The notes below the pieces were generated by a model. The model ran no database searches. It was not told the origin of the DNA and saw only the letters and a list, made by a program, of their open reading frames with translations. DNA of 64,000 nt from Stenotrophomonas maltophilia (GTDB lineage: Bacteria > Pseudomonadota > Gammaproteobacteria > Xanthomonadales > Xanthomonadaceae), in NCBI RefSeq assembly GCF_900186865.1, contig NZ_LT906480.1, positions 3,676,001 to 3,740,000 on the forward strand, in the 5' to 3' direction. How positions within the stretch are numbered: the stretch's first letter is position 1; each line of letters begins with the position of its first letter. The translations under genes were made by a program, and so were the position numbers. Positions 36,044 through 45,547 of this stretch are shown here, in pieces.

Positions 36044-36195
36044 GGCCAAGCGCGGCTTTTGCTTTACGCGACCAACCCCACAGCCACGAGGGGCTGCGCC
36101 GTTGGCTGGAACACCCTGTTACCCATACGGGGCATGTCCCCGTCACAGCCGCATGCGATGCTGATCACCTGATCCCTGCCAGCGAGAACGCCCGC

Positions 36196-37059
36196 ATGAC
36201 CACCATCATCGCCCCGCGCGTGCACGACATCGGCGGACTCGAAGTCCGCCGCGCCGTCCCCACCCTGCAGGCGCGCAGCATCGGCTCGTTCGTGTTCGTC
36301 GACCAGATGGGCCCGGCGCTCATGCATCCCGGCACGGCCATCGACGTGCGCCCGCATCCGCATATCGGCCTGGCCACCGTCACCTATCTGTGGTCGGGCG
36401 CCATCGGCCATCGCGACACACTCGGTTCGGACCAGGTGATCCGCCCCGGAGACGTCAACTGGATGACCGCTGGCCGCGGCATCGCCCATTCCGAACGTAC
36501 GCCGCAACCGGACCGCGATCACGACAACCCGATCCATGGCATGCAGACCTGGGTGGCGCTGCCGAAATCGCACGAGGAAATCGAACCGGCGTTCTACCAC
36601 CACGCCGCGGCTACGTTGCCCGAGCAGCGTCGCAACGGTGCCTGGCTGCGCGTCATCGCCGGCCGCGCCTATGGCGAGGAATCGCCGGTGAAGGTGTTCG
36701 CCGACACCCTCAACGTGGCGATCGATCTCGACCCGGATGCGGAAATCGATATCGACGACGGCCACCGCGAGCGCGCGCTGTACATCCTCGAAGGCGACGC
36801 ACAGCTGGATGGCGTGGACATCCCTGCACAGCATCTGGTGATTCCCGAAGCCGGCGCACGTGGCCGCCTGCGCGCGAAGACGCCGGTGAAGGCGATGCTG
36901 TTCGGTGGCGAGCCGCTGGATGGCCCGCGTCACCTGTGGTGGAACTTCGTGTCCAGCTCGAAGGAACGCATCGAGCAGGCCAAGCACGATTGGGAGGCCG
37001 GCCGCTTCGGCACCATTCCGGGCGACGACAAGGAATTCATCCCGCTGCCGCAGTACTGA
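36196..37059 (+). CDS. Pirin family protein (first of two)
   Basis: 287 residues, bicupin pirin fold. Metal-ligand motif RPHPHIGLATVTYLWSGAIGHRD and downstream GRGIAHSERT supply the His/His/Glu set. Pirins are Fe-binding cupins; some have quercetin dioxygenase activity or act as redox-sensitive co-regulators. The long open frame upstream is repeat DNA, so the start MTTIIAPRVHDIGG is chosen. A second, clearly different pirin lies 1.6 kb downstream on the other strand. The substrate or partner is unknown. Confidence 0.9.
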   Translation: MTTIIAPRVHDIGGLEVRRAVPTLQARSIGSFVFVDQMGPALMHPGTAIDVRPHPHIGLATVTYLWSGAIGHRDTLGSDQVIRPGDVNWMTAGRGIAHSERTPQPDRDHDNPIHGMQTWVALPKSHEEIEPAFYHHAAATLPEQRRNGAWLRVIAGRAYGEESPVKVFADTLNVAIDLDPDAEIDIDDGHRERALYILEGDAQLDGVDIPAQHLVIPEAGARGRLRAKTPVKAMLFGGEPLDGPRHLWWNFVSSSKERIEQAKHDWEAGRFGTIPGDDKEFIPLPQY

Positions 37060-37180
37060 ACATCGCGTGTTGCACACATCCGAAGGTGTATGCCTGCACC
37101 CGGCGTTGACGCTACAGTCACCCGCTGATCATTGAAATGTGACATAAATCACACTTTCGACCGTCAAAGGAGTGCAACAC

Positions 37181-37900
37181 ATGAGCATGGGTAAACGCTT
37201 GTCCGCCGAATTCCTCGGCACGTTCTGGCTGGTTCTGGGTGGCTGCGGCAGTGCGGTGCTGGCCGCCAAGTTCGGCGGTGACAGCAATCCGCTGGGTATC
37301 GGGTTCCTCGGCGTGGCGCTCGCCTTCGGCCTGACCGTGGTGACCGGCGCCTATGCGTTCGGCCATATCTCCGGCGCGCACTTCAATCCGGCGGTCAGCG
37401 TCGGCCTGTGGGCCGGTGGCCGCTTCCCGACCAAGGACCTGGTGCCGTACATCATCGCCCAGGTGGCTGGTGGCCTGCTGGCCGGCTTCATCCTGCTGCA
37501 GATCGCCTCGGGGGCCAGCGGCTTCGCCATCGACGGCAGCCAGGCCGGTGCGTTCGCCAGCAATGGCTATGGTGCGCTGTCGCCCGGCGGTTACAGCCTG
37601 GCGGCGGCCTTCCTGTGCGAAGTGGTGCTGACCGCCGTGTTCCTGATCGTGATCATGGGCGCCACCCACGGCAAGGCACCGGCTGGCTTCGCGCCGCTGG
37701 CGATCGGCCTGTCGCTGACCCTGATCCATCTGATCAGCATCCCGGTCACCAACACCTCGGTGAACCCGGCCCGCTCCACCGCCGTGGCCTTCTTCGCCGG
37801 CAGCGGGGCGGTCAGCCAGCTGTGGCTGTTCTGGGTCGCCCCGCTGCTGGGCGGTGCGATCGGCGGCATCATCTACAAGTGGCTCGGCAACGACCGCTGA
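37181..37900 (+). CDS. aqpZ: Aquaporin Z
   Basis: 239 residues with six predicted membrane helices and both NPA boxes: HFNPAVS (Asn69) and TSVNPARS (Asn195, Arg198). The selectivity filter looks water-type rather than glycerol-type. It forms a tetrameric water channel in the inner membrane. The start is fixed by AAAGGAG eight bases before the ATG; an in-frame GTG three codons upstream overlaps that site and is unlikely. It is followed by a hairpin terminator candidate and appears monocistronic. Confidence 0.96.
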   Translation: MSMGKRLSAEFLGTFWLVLGGCGSAVLAAKFGGDSNPLGIGFLGVALAFGLTVVTGAYAFGHISGAHFNPAVSVGLWAGGRFPTKDLVPYIIAQVAGGLLAGFILLQIASGASGFAIDGSQAGAFASNGYGALSPGGYSLAAAFLCEVVLTAVFLIVIMGATHGKAPAGFAPLAIGLSLTLIHLISIPVTNTSVNPARSTAVAFFAGSGAVSQLWLFWVAPLLGGAIGGIIYKWLGNDR

Positions 37901-37915
37901 GGCCTGTGCGGACCG

Positions 37916-37938
37916 TTGCGGCCGACCTTCGGCCGCAA
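37916..37938 (+). terminator. Hairpin after aqpZ
   Basis: Stem TTGCGGCCG / CGGCCGCAA with loop ACCTT, 15 bp after the stop; no U tract. A second small hairpin GGTTAC/GTAACC follows at 37940-37955. Confidence 0.6.
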
Positions 37939-38095
37939 TGGTTACGCTTGTAACCGCAATTTGTGCGATCGCTCACGTTCCGTTAAGGTTGAGTTGACCG
38001 TCCGTGCACATGCCGGCCGGCGGGGCATCCGGGGATGGGATGCCAAGGCCGCCGGTCCATCCGACGGAGCCACGACACACCACCTTGGGGGATGC

Positions 38096-38554
38096 ATGAA
38101 GTTCGCGCCTGTAGTGTTGTCGAGCCTGCTGTTCGCTGCGGCCCAGGCCGCCGCGCAGGCTCCCACCGAATGTCCTTCATTGCCGGCCAACAGCGGCCTG
38201 CAGTGGCAACAGCAGGCACAGGCCGATTTTCTGGTCTGCCGTGCCAGCACCAGCGATGGCCGCGAGGTACTGAGCCTGATGCTCAGTGCACGCGATCCCA
38301 ACCTTCCATTGAACCGCTCGCTGCGCCACGAAAAGGGCAGCTTCGGCGGTGAATCACTGTACTGGTACCAGCCCGATCTGGGAGGCCAGCAGCCGCCCGG
38401 TTATGCCGAGCGCCGCATCAGCGTGGTCAAGCTCGACAAAGGGCGTTACGCGCAGATTTCGCTGTATCCGGACAGCGCGCAGGAACTGGGTTCGCTGCAA
38501 CAGCTGGCGCAGGGGATGAGCCTGACCCCGTCGGCCGTGGCTGCCGGGAACTGA
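38096..38554 (+). CDS. Exported protein of unknown function
   Basis: 152 residues. A clear signal peptide (MKFAPVVLSSLLFAAAQAAA, cleavage about residue 21) leaves a small periplasmic or secreted domain with two cysteines near its start (TECPS and LVCRAS) that could form a disulfide. The rest is beta-type with NRSLRHEKGSFGGESLYWYQ and ERRISVVKLDKGRYAQISLY. GGGGGA precedes the ATG. No family is recognised. It lies between aqpZ and the convergent second pirin, with a SMAG pair behind it. Confidence 0.75.
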   Translation: MKFAPVVLSSLLFAAAQAAAQAPTECPSLPANSGLQWQQQAQADFLVCRASTSDGREVLSLMLSARDPNLPLNRSLRHEKGSFGGESLYWYQPDLGGQQPPGYAERRISVVKLDKGRYAQISLYPDSAQELGSLQQLAQGMSLTPSAVAAGN

Positions 38555-38608
38555 CGATGGCGGGGATGACTGCCTTGCAGCATCCCCGCAATGCGAGCCG
38601 ACCTGACG

Positions 38609-38678
38609 GTAGTGCCGGCCGCTGGCCGGCACCTCGATCCGCCGTGACCGCAGGCAGTTGCCGGCCAGCGGCCGGCAC
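38609..38678. repeat. Inverted SMAG pair
   Basis: A plus-strand SMAG (GTAG-TGCCGGCC-GCT-GGCCGGCA, 38609-38631) faces a degenerate minus-strand copy (38659-38678), as in BIME-like REP dimers. It sits between two convergent genes. Confidence 0.8.
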
Positions 38679-38682
38679 CGCC

Positions 38683-39534
38683 TCAGAACTTGCCTTCCTG
38701 GAAATCGACGAAGGCCTGCATGAGTTCCTGCCGCGTGTTCATCACGAACGGGCCATGGCGCATCACCGGTTCTCGCAACGGACGACCAGCCACAAGGATC
38801 AGCCGCGCACCCTCGCTGCCGGCCGACAGATGCAGCTGCTCGCCACCGCCCAGCACCGCCAGTTCCTGGCGGGCGACGTCGCGCGCCGCGTCCTGCTCAC
38901 CCACCGTCACCGCACCTTCGAACACATACGCGAAGGCGTTGTGCCCTTCCGGCAAGGCATAGGTCCAGGCGCGATCCGGGGCCAGCGTGATGTCCAGGTA
39001 CAGCGGATCGGTGGCCGGCTGCACGATCGGGCCCTGCGTGCCATCCACGTTGCCGGCGATCACCTTCACTTCCACGCCGGCGTCCGGCTGCACCACGGGA
39101 ATGCGCTCGGGCGCGAACTCCTGGTACTTCGGCTCGGTCATCTTCTCTTTCGCCGGCAGGTTCACCCACAGCTGGAAGCCGCGCATCTGACCGCTTTCCT
39201 GCTCGGGCATTTCCGAATGCACCAGGCCACGGCCTGCGGTCATCCACTGCACGCTGCCCGGGGTAAGCAGGCCCTCGTTGCCGTGGTTGTCGCGATGCCG
39301 CATGCGCCCGTCGAGCATGTAGGTGACGGTCTCGAAACCGCGATGCGGATGCTCCGGGAAGCCGGCGATGTAGTCCTCGGCACGGTCGGTGCCGAATTCA
39401 TCGAGCAGCAGGAACGGGTCCAGGTCAGGCAGCGTCGGGCCGCCGATGACGCGGGTCAGGCGCACGCCGGCACCGTCGGAGGTGGGCATGCCACGGATGG
39501 TCCGCAGTACGCGGACCGGTTCGGGAAAGCTCAT
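38683..39534 (-). CDS. Pirin family protein (second)
   Basis: 283 residues. Cupin ligand motif FPEHPHRGFETVTYMLDGR with MRHRDNHGN and GLVHSEMPE is the canonical YhhW-like set (two His, His, Glu). The N-terminal domain RVIGGPTLPDLDPFLLLDEFG is the usual pirin start. CAGGAG lies upstream of the ATG. It is only distantly similar to the pirin at 36.2 kb, so the two are probably not recent duplicates. The function within the Fe-cupin pirin family is not determined. Confidence 0.92.
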   Translation of the reverse strand: MSFPEPVRVLRTIRGMPTSDGAGVRLTRVIGGPTLPDLDPFLLLDEFGTDRAEDYIAGFPEHPHRGFETVTYMLDGRMRHRDNHGNEGLLTPGSVQWMTAGRGLVHSEMPEQESGQMRGFQLWVNLPAKEKMTEPKYQEFAPERIPVVQPDAGVEVKVIAGNVDGTQGPIVQPATDPLYLDITLAPDRAWTYALPEGHNAFAYVFEGAVTVGEQDAARDVARQELAVLGGGEQLHLSAGSEGARLILVAGRPLREPVMRHGPFVMNTRQELMQAFVDFQEGKF

Positions 39535-39749
39535 GGCGACTCCTGTTGGATGGATGCCACTGAAGATGGACGCCACATGGCCGCACGCCAATGGACGGCG
39601 CCGCAACCGATTGTTCCATCCCTGATGTTCGCTGCATGTCAGCACAACAAGCGTACGACCAAAGTACTACCGCCGATTCGTCCTGTGCCAATTGACCCTG
39701 CCGAGGGCACGCGGGACTCTTTGACTGTCTTTCCGGGAGAGAGCACCTC

Positions 39750-41831
39750 ATGAAAGGGTTTTCCAAAATAGGCTGGGCGGTACTCGCCCTGCTCGGCGCC
39801 TTCTGTCTGGGCACCGTGGCCCTGCGCCGCGGCGAACACATCAATGCCCTGTGGATCGTCGTCGCCGCCGTTTCGCTGTACCTGGTGGCCTACCGCTTCT
39901 ACAGCCTGTTCATCGCCAACAAGGTGATGCAGCTGGATCCAACCCGGGCCACCCCGGCGGTGATCAACAACGATGGCCTGGACTACGTGCCGACCAACAA
40001 GCACGTGCTGTTCGGTCACCATTTCGCCGCCATTGCCGGTGCCGGCCCGCTGGTGGGACCGGTGCTGGCCGCACAGATGGGCTACCTGCCCGGCCTGCTG
40101 TGGCTGGTGGTGGGCGTGGTGCTGGCCGGCGCGGTGCAGGACTTCATGGTCCTGTTCCTGTCCAGCCGCCGCAACGGCCGCTCCCTGGGCGATCTTGTGC
40201 GGGAAGAGATGGGCCAGGTGCCCGGCACCATCGCGCTGTTCGGTGCGTTCCTGATCATGATCATCATCCTGGCGGTGCTGGCGATGGTGGTGGTCAAGGC
40301 GCTGGCCGAAAGCCCGTGGGGCATGTTCACGGTGATCGCGACGATGCCCATCGCGATCCTGATGGGCGTGTACATGCGCTACATCCGCCCCGGCAGGATC
40401 GGCGAGATTTCGGTGGTCGGCCTGATCCTGCTGCTGGCCGCGATCTGGTACGGCGGCAAGGTCGCCGCCGATCCGGTCTGGGGCCCGGCCTTCACCTTCA
40501 CCGGCACCCAGATCACCTGGATGCTGATCGGTTACGGCTTCGTTGCCTCGGTGCTGCCGGTGTGGCTGCTGCTGGCCCCCCGCGATTACCTGTCGACCTT
40601 CCTCAAGATCGGCACCATCATCGCGCTGGCCGTCGGCATCCTGATTGTGATGCCGGAACTGAAGATGCCGGCGCTGACCCAGTTCGCTGCCAGTGGTGAT
40701 GGCCCGGTATGGAAGGGCGGCATGTTCCCGTTCCTGTTCATCACCATCGCCTGCGGTGCGGTCTCCGGTTTCCACGCGTTGATTTCCTCCGGCACCACGC
40801 CGAAGCTGCTGGCCAATGAAGCGCACATGCGCTACATCGGCTACGGCGGCATGCTGATGGAATCGTTCGTGGCGGTGATGGCGCTGGTGGCGGCCTCGAT
40901 CATCGATCCGGGCATCTACTTCGCGATGAACAGCCCGGCGGCGGTGATCGGTGCCGATGCGGCCTCGGCGGCGCACTACATCACCAACACCTGGGGCTTC
41001 ACCATCACGCCCGAGCAGCTGACCGCGACCGCGGCGGCCATTGGCGAGCCGACCATCCTGCATCGCGCAGGTGGCGCACCGACACTGGCGGTGGGCATCG
41101 CGCAGATCCTGCACGAAGCGATTCCCAGTGGCAGCGACGCGATGATGGCGTTCTGGTACCACTTCGCGATCCTGTTCGAAGCGTTGTTCATCCTCACGGC
41201 AGTCGACGCTGGCACCCGTGCCGGTCGCTTCATGCTGCAGGACCTGCTGGGCAACTTCGTGCCGGCCCTGAAGAAGACCGAATCGTGGACCGCCAACATC
41301 ATCGGTACCGCCGGCTGCGTGGCGCTGTGGGGCTACCTGCTCTACACCGGCGTGGTCGATCCGTTCGGTGGCATCCAGACGCTGTGGCCGCTGTTCGGCA
41401 TCTCCAACCAGATGCTGGCGGGTATCGCACTGATGCTGGGCACGGTGGTGCTGTTCAAGATGAAGCGTGACCGCTATGCGTGGGTGACGGCCGTGCCGGC
41501 CATCTGGCTGCTGATCTGCACCACCTACGCCGGCTTCATCAAGATCTTCGACAGCAATCCGGCGCAGGGCTTCCTGGCCCAGGCACACAAGTTCCAGGCC
41601 GCCCTCGCCAGCGACACCATCACGGCACCGGCCAAATCGGTGGCGCAGATGAAGCAGATCGTGGTCAACGCGTACGTCAACACCGGCCTGACCGCGCTGT
41701 TCCTGCTGGTGGTGGGCGCAGTGCTGGTGTATTCGATCAAGACCATCCTGGCGGCCCGCCGCAATCCGCAGCGCAGCGACCGCGAGACTCCGTATGTGGC
41801 GCTGAAGCCGCATGAAATGGTGGATCTGTGA
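39750..41831 (+). CDS. cstA: Carbon starvation protein CstA (peptide/pyruvate transporter)
   Basis: 693 residues with about 16-18 hydrophobic segments. Characteristic CstA motifs include [20 protein letters not shown] (as separate conserved Pro/Asn positions), [17 protein letters not shown] and [16 protein letters not shown]. CstA-family proteins import pyruvate and possibly peptides when carbon is scarce. GGGAGAG precedes the ATG. Its TGA overlaps the ATG of the small downstream gene by one base, the classic cstA-ybdD pair. Confidence 0.95.
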   Translation: MKGFSKIGWAVLALLGAFCLGTVALRRGEHINALWIVVAAVSLYLVAYRFYSLFIANKVMQLDPTRATPAVINNDGLDYVPTNKHVLFGHHFAAIAGAGPLVGPVLAAQMGYLPGLLWLVVGVVLAGAVQDFMVLFLSSRRNGRSLGDLVREEMGQVPGTIALFGAFLIMIIILAVLAMVVVKALAESPWGMFTVIATMPIAILMGVYMRYIRPGRIGEISVVGLILLLAAIWYGGKVAADPVWGPAFTFTGTQITWMLIGYGFVASVLPVWLLLAPRDYLSTFLKIGTIIALAVGILIVMPELKMPALTQFAASGDGPVWKGGMFPFLFITIACGAVSGFHALISSGTTPKLLANEAHMRYIGYGGMLMESFVAVMALVAASIIDPGIYFAMNSPAAVIGADAASAAHYITNTWGFTITPEQLTATAAAIGEPTILHRAGGAPTLAVGIAQILHEAIPSGSDAMMAFWYHFAILFEALFILTAVDAGTRAGRFMLQDLLGNFVPALKKTESWTANIIGTAGCVALWGYLLYTGVVDPFGGIQTLWPLFGISNQMLAGIALMLGTVVLFKMKRDRYAWVTAVPAIWLLICTTYAGFIKIFDSNPAQGFLAQAHKFQAALASDTITAPAKSVAQMKQIVVNAYVNTGLTALFLLVVGAVLVYSIKTILAARRNPQRSDRETPYVALKPHEMVDL

Positions 41832-42055
41832 TGAGCACGCAACTGGTTCCCGCCGGCCAGTACCAGGCACACCGCCGCATCTGGCGGCGCCTGGTGCAGA
41901 CCGCACGACTGTGCTGTGGCATTCCTGATTACGACAACTACGTCCGGCACATGCTGGAAAAGCATCCGGACCAGGAGTCGATGGATTACAAGACGTTCTT
42001 CCGCGAGCGCCAGGAAGCGCGCTACGGCGGACGCAACGGTGGTCGCTGCTGTTGA
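41831..42055 (+). CDS. YbdD/YjiX-family small protein (CstA partner)
   Basis: 74 residues: [27 protein letters not shown] then [25 protein letters not shown], quoted here as the family core Cys-Gly-x-Pro-Asp-Tyr and Phe-Phe-Arg-Glu-Arg. It is a soluble partner needed for CstA-type pyruvate uptake in E. coli. Translation is coupled to cstA through the TGATG overlap. The C terminus is Gly/Arg/Cys-rich (GGRNGGRCC). Confidence 0.92.
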   Translation: MSTQLVPAGQYQAHRRIWRRLVQTARLCCGIPDYDNYVRHMLEKHPDQESMDYKTFFRERQEARYGGRNGGRCC

Positions 42056-42150
42056 GGTTCCAGGGTGGGTGCCGGGCTTGCAGCCCGGCGCCCGCAGAGG
42101 CCGGAGCAACGGCAACATCTGAGGCGTCGGCTCTGGGTTTCTGTGTGGTT

Positions 42151-42252
42151 GGCGGGGTGGTGTCGGATGGCGGGGACGCCGTAAACCCATCCCTGGGGGC
42201 TTGGCCGCGGCATCCATGCCGCGGACACCCCGCCATCCGACACCACCCCACC
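42151..42252 (+). repeat. Branched hairpin E
   Basis: Arms of 25 bp with one mismatch (42151-42175 with 42228-42252; core GTGTCGGATGGCGGGG). The core is ACGCCGTAAA, CCC-ATCCCT-GGG, GGCTTGGC and CCGCGGC-ATCCAT-GCCGCGG. This is the only copy without an opposite partner. Confidence 0.85.
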
Positions 42253-42286
42253 TTCGACAGATTTCCGGTGACGGCGAGATGCATCA

Positions 42287-42327
42287 GGGGTCAGATCCGT
42301 TTCCTCCGGGAAACGGATCTGACCCCT
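42287..42327. repeat. 41-bp GGGGTCAG palindrome (second copy)
   Basis: Arms GGGGTCAGATCCGTTTTCC and near-complement around TCC, one G-T pair. It matches the palindrome at 24340 apart from the tip. Confidence 0.88.
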
Positions 42328-42356
42328 TCCATGTTCATGGAGGCCCATGAAATGCA

Positions 42357-42379
42357 TCCACGCATGGCGTGGATCTACG
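42357..42379 (-). repeat. SMAG repeat (ATCCACGC type)
   Basis: Minus-strand GTAG followed by ATCCACGC-CAT-GCGTGGAT. Confidence 0.8.
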
Positions 42380-42406
42380 CAAGCATGACGCCGGGGCGGC
42401 CCGGAC

Positions 42407-43657
42407 TCAGCCGTTGGCCATCCACTTCAGGATCAGGCCAGTGACATAGGCCAGCCCGGTGCCGGTGGCGTAGCCCACCGTGCCCAGCAGCACGCCCACC
42501 GGAGCCAGCGTCGGATGGAACGCTGCGGCCACCACGGGGGCCGAAGCGGCTGCGCCGATGTTGCCCTGCGAACCGATCGCGAAGAAGAACAGCGGCGCGC
42601 GCAGCAGCTTGGCCACCACCCACAGCACCAGCACATGCGTGGCCATCCAGATCGCGCCGAGCAGGAACAGCCACGGCCGATCCAGCAGCGACAGCAGGTT
42701 CATCTGCATGCCGATGCAGGCGATCAGGAAGTACAGGAACACCGTGCCCAGCCGCGAAGCGCCCGCGGCTTCCAGCCGGCGCGCACGGGTGAAGCTCAGG
42801 CCCAGGCCCATCGCGGTGGACAGCAGGATCACCCATACGAACTGGCTGTCCAGGCTGAACTGGCTGGCCCAGCTGACATTGGCCTTGAACCAGCCCGCCA
42901 GCGGCGCGGCGATGGCATGGGCCAGGCCGACGCCGCCCAGTGCCACGCCGACGATCACCATCAGGTCAGTCATGCTGGGAATGCGCGCGTTCTGCGCCTC
43001 GTAGGCACTGATGCGCGCCTTCATCTCGTCGATGGCACGGGTATCGGCACCGTTGCGGGTATCGATCTGCTGCGCGCGGTTGGCCAGGAACAGCAGGATG
43101 GCCATCCACAGGCTGGCGCAGGCCACGTCGACCACCGCGAACTGGCCGAAGGTGGTGGCATCGGTGCCGAACACTTCACGCATGGCCACCATGTTGGCGC
43201 CGCCGCCGATCCAGCTGCCGGCCAGCGCCGCCATGCCGGCCCAGGTATCACCGGCCACGGTTTCGGGGTGGATCAGCTTCATCAGCTGGAACGAGACGAT
43301 GGCGCCGAGCATGATGCCGGCGGTACCGGCGCAGAACACGATCAGCAGTTTCGGGCCGAGCTTGGCAATACCCTTGAGGTCGATCGACAGGGTCAGCAGG
43401 ACCAGCGCGGCCGGCAGCAGCACGTCACGCGCGACCGGGTTGTACAGCGAGGTGTTGTGGCCGTCGATGACACCGGCGGTGTTGTAGATGGCGGGGACGA
43501 AGTAGCACAGCAGCAGCGCCGGCACCCAGGCGAAGATCTTCTTCAACAACGGGGTCGGGCCACTGGCGGCCCAGAAGATCAGGGCCAGGGTGGCGGCAAT
43601 CAGGCCCAGGCCAACGATGTCGTTGCTGATCAGGGCAGTAGCGGGTTCGGTCGGCAT
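42407..43657 (-). CDS. DUF819 family membrane protein
   Basis: 416 residues with about ten hydrophobic helices in two inverted halves. Repeated glycine-rich segments occur in each half: [18 protein letters not shown] in the first and [19 protein letters not shown] in the second. A charged linker ([20 protein letters not shown]) separates them. DUF819 proteins are bacterial membrane proteins of unknown substrate that look like secondary transporters. GAGG lies upstream of the ATG. A terminator-like hairpin with eight U sits in its 5' leader, raising the possibility of attenuation. Confidence 0.85.
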   Translation of the reverse strand: MPTEPATALISNDIVGLGLIAATLALIFWAASGPTPLLKKIFAWVPALLLCYFVPAIYNTAGVIDGHNTSLYNPVARDVLLPAALVLLTLSIDLKGIAKLGPKLLIVFCAGTAGIMLGAIVSFQLMKLIHPETVAGDTWAGMAALAGSWIGGGANMVAMREVFGTDATTFGQFAVVDVACASLWMAILLFLANRAQQIDTRNGADTRAIDEMKARISAYEAQNARIPSMTDLMVIVGVALGGVGLAHAIAAPLAGWFKANVSWASQFSLDSQFVWVILLSTAMGLGLSFTRARRLEAAGASRLGTVFLYFLIACIGMQMNLLSLLDRPWLFLLGAIWMATHVLVLWVVAKLLRAPLFFFAIGSQGNIGAAASAPVVAAAFHPTLAPVGVLLGTVGYATGTGLAYVTGLILKWMANG

Positions 43658-43685
43658 GGGATCCTCTGTCGATCGAAAGAGCGGG

Positions 43686-43713
43686 AAAAAAAAGCGCCGC
43701 ATGAAGCGGCGCA
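43686..43713 (-). terminator. Terminator-like hairpin in the DUF819 leader
   Basis: Stem GCGCCGC / GCGGCGC with loop TTCAT on the minus strand, followed by eight U, 29 bp before the DUF819 ATG. It may be an attenuator, or it may stop antisense transcription from the VOC gene side. Confidence 0.75.
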
Positions 43714-43784
43714 CCCCGAGATTAACATTGTCTTCACGCCGGGTCATGCTGCAGTGCCGGCTGCCCTTTCCCGGAGCCACTCCC

Positions 43785-44174
43785 ATGCAGCTCGGCGCCT
43801 TCTCCGTCAGCCTCTCGGTCAGGGACCTGGCGGCCTCCCGCAGCTTCTACGAAGCACTGGGCTTCTCGGTGACCGGTGGCGAGCCGGCGCAGAACTGGCT
43901 GGTGATGCGCAACAACGGCGTTGTCATCGGCCTGTTCCAGGGCATGTTCGAGGGCAACCTGCTCACCTTCAACCCGGGCTGGGACCAGCACAAGCAGGAA
44001 CTGCCCCACTTCCAGGATGTACGTGAACTGCAGGCGGAACTGGATGCGAAGGGCATTGAACTGGCGGTGCGTACCGACCCTCATGGGCGGAGCACCGGCT
44101 ACCTGCAGTTGGCCGATCCCGACGGCAATGTGATCCTGATCGACCAGCATGTGGCGCGGCCGAACGGCCGGTAA
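43785..44174 (+). CDS. VOC (glyoxalase-fold) family protein
   Basis: 129 residues, one beta-alpha-beta-beta-beta pair: [24 protein letters not shown] and [18 protein letters not shown], the standard entry and exit of VOC folds. Metal-ligand positions at the first strand (Ser) and last strand (Asp/Gln) are not the classic His/Glu of glyoxalase I, so the reaction is unknown. CGGAG precedes the ATG. It is divergent from the DUF819 gene. Confidence 0.85.
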   Translation: MQLGAFSVSLSVRDLAASRSFYEALGFSVTGGEPAQNWLVMRNNGVVIGLFQGMFEGNLLTFNPGWDQHKQELPHFQDVRELQAELDAKGIELAVRTDPHGRSTGYLQLADPDGNVILIDQHVARPNGR

Positions 44175-44200
44175 TGCGAACGGACATTGCGTGGGCAGGC

Positions 44201-44247
44201 GTCGACCTTGGTCGACGGGCAGCATGCCAACCAAGGTTGGCATCTAC
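44201..44247. repeat. Two adjacent REP palindromes, one a SMAG
   Basis: A GTCGACC-TT-GGTCGAC palindrome (44201-44216) without a clear GTAG, then a minus-strand GTAG-ATGCCAACC-TT-GGTTGGCAT SMAG (44224-44247), between the VOC gene and the kinase stop. Confidence 0.75.
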
Positions 44248-44260
44248 CAGGACGGCCGGT

Positions 44261-45547
44261 TCAGGCCGGACGTGAAGCGCTGAAATCGAGCGTGGCGCGC
44301 GTGCCACGCGGCTCGCAGGGCTGCAGCTGCAGGGTCCAGCCAAGGTGCTCGCAGAGCCGGGCGATCAGGTCCAGGCCGATGCCGCCGCCACGGTCGGCGC
44401 GCTCGCCGCGGGCCATCCGCGCGTGGATCGCCGCAATCTCCTCCGGGCTCATGCCATGTCCCGGGTCCTGCAGGGTCAGCACCGCCGACGAGCTCAGGCG
44501 CAACTCAATGTGGCCACGCCCACTGTTCTCGATGGCATTGCGCAGCAGGTTGCCGATCGCGGCCTGCACGACGGCCAGCGGCGCGACAATATCCACCGGG
44601 GCCGCCTGGATGCCGATGCTCAGGTCCTTGTCACCGAGCAGGTGGCGATGGTCGTCGACGATTTCCGGCAGCAGCTGGTCCAGGGCGATGCGCTCGGCGC
44701 GCGCGGCCAGGCGCGCCGGGTCACGCGCCAGCACCAGCAGCAGTTCGATCAGCTGCTCCACGCTCTGCGCGGTGCGCAGCACGCGTTGCATCTGCTGGCG
44801 TGCGCGCTCGGGCAGGCCCGGCTGTTCCAGTGCCAGCTCTGCGGCACCGGTCATCACCGCAATCGGCGTGCGCAGCTCGTGGCTGGCGGTGCTGATGAAC
44901 ACCCGCTCGCGTTCGACAAACTGCTCGTTGCGGTCCAGATAGTCGTTCAGTGCATCGGCAATGGTGTGCAGCTCGGAGCTGCCGCGCGGGTCGACCTCGA
45001 TGCGCTGGCCCTGGACACCCGGCCGCAGCGCCGCGATGTGCTGCGCCAGCAGGCTCAACGGGCGCACCATGCGTTCCATACCGAACGACGCCATCAGCAC
45101 GGTGACGAAGATCATGATCACCCCGGCCAGCATCACCCAGCGCGTGGCGAACTGTTCCAGGTCATGGAAGTCGGAAATGTCCAGCGCCAGCGCCACCCGC
45201 CCCATCGAGCCGGTGTCACGCACCATCACCGCAGTCTGCCGCCCCTTGACCGGCACCCCGTCATGCAGCCCCGGGTGCAGCAGGCGCACGCTTTCCGGCA
45301 TGTTGCCTTCATCGAAGCGGAACAGGCTGAGCGTGTCCGAGTCCTGCCAGCGATAGTGCGGCTCGTGCTCGGTGTGCTCGACGATGCTGTCCAGTTCGGA
45401 ATTGAGCAGCGCGCGCCAGGCAGCGTGCTCCGCATGTTCATGCACGTAGTTGCCGACGCTGAACACCGCGATCGACAGCAGCGCCAGATAGCCCAGCAAC
45501 CACCACACCACGCGCCGGTACAACGGCCCCGGCTTACTCGCCTTCAT
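44261..45547 (-). CDS. Sensor histidine kinase
   Basis: 428 residues. Membrane helices at about 13-33 and 138-155 bracket a periplasmic sensor of about 100 residues rich in His/Asp/Glu (EHTEHEPHYRWQDSDTLS). A HAMP segment, the H-box SHELRTP (His223), the N-box NLLRNAIENSG and G-boxes DPGHGM and GGGIGLDL follow. It autophosphorylates and activates the upstream response regulator. The start region has three consecutive Met; AAGGA lies five bases before the last of them. Its start overlaps the regulator gene, so the two are cotranslated. The acidic, His-rich sensor suggests cation or peptide sensing; that is inference. Confidence 0.92.
   Translation of the reverse strand: MKASKPGPLYRRVVWWLLGYLALLSIAVFSVGNYVHEHAEHAAWRALLNSELDSIVEHTEHEPHYRWQDSDTLSLFRFDEGNMPESVRLLHPGLHDGVPVKGRQTAVMVRDTGSMGRVALALDISDFHDLEQFATRWVMLAGVIMIFVTVLMASFGMERMVRPLSLLAQHIAALRPGVQGQRIEVDPRGSSELHTIADALNDYLDRNEQFVERERVFISTASHELRTPIAVMTGAAELALEQPGLPERARQQMQRVLRTAQSVEQLIELLLVLARDPARLAARAERIALDQLLPEIVDDHRHLLGDKDLSIGIQAAPVDIVAPLAVVQAAIGNLLRNAIENSGRGHIELRLSSSAVLTLQDPGHGMSPEEIAAIHARMARGERADRGGGIGLDLIARLCEHLGWTLQLQPCEPRGTRATLDFSASRPA

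Larger units (their letters stand above)
35561..36195. other. Intergenic composite repeat element 2 (elements C and D)
   Basis: 635 bp without a gene. From left to right: GC hairpin GCCGGGC/GCCCGGC (35569-35587), SMAG repeat, branched hairpin C (plus), a T-rich stretch near 35880-35915, hairpin CCGTGG...CACGG, branched hairpin D (minus), then an unstructured promoter region for the pirin gene. CTGACAG and CTGTCAG boxes flank the inner sides of C and D. Confidence 0.75.
42056..42406. other. Intergenic half composite element (element E)
   Basis: 351 bp between convergent genes. It holds GC hairpin GCCGGGCT/AGCCCGGC (42071-42089), branched hairpin E, a CGACAG box, a 41-bp GGGGTCAG palindrome and a minus-strand SMAG (42357-42379). 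The second branched hairpin seen in the other composites is missing. No gene is visible. Confidence 0.75.

Noticed and set aside
35800..36195. N-terminal extension of the first pirin
   Set aside because: The extra frame covers branched hairpin D and its flank, not protein-like sequence; the pirin fold begins at the chosen Met.
43686..43713. Terminator of the VOC gene
   Set aside because: It lies upstream of that gene and its U tract is on the opposite strand.
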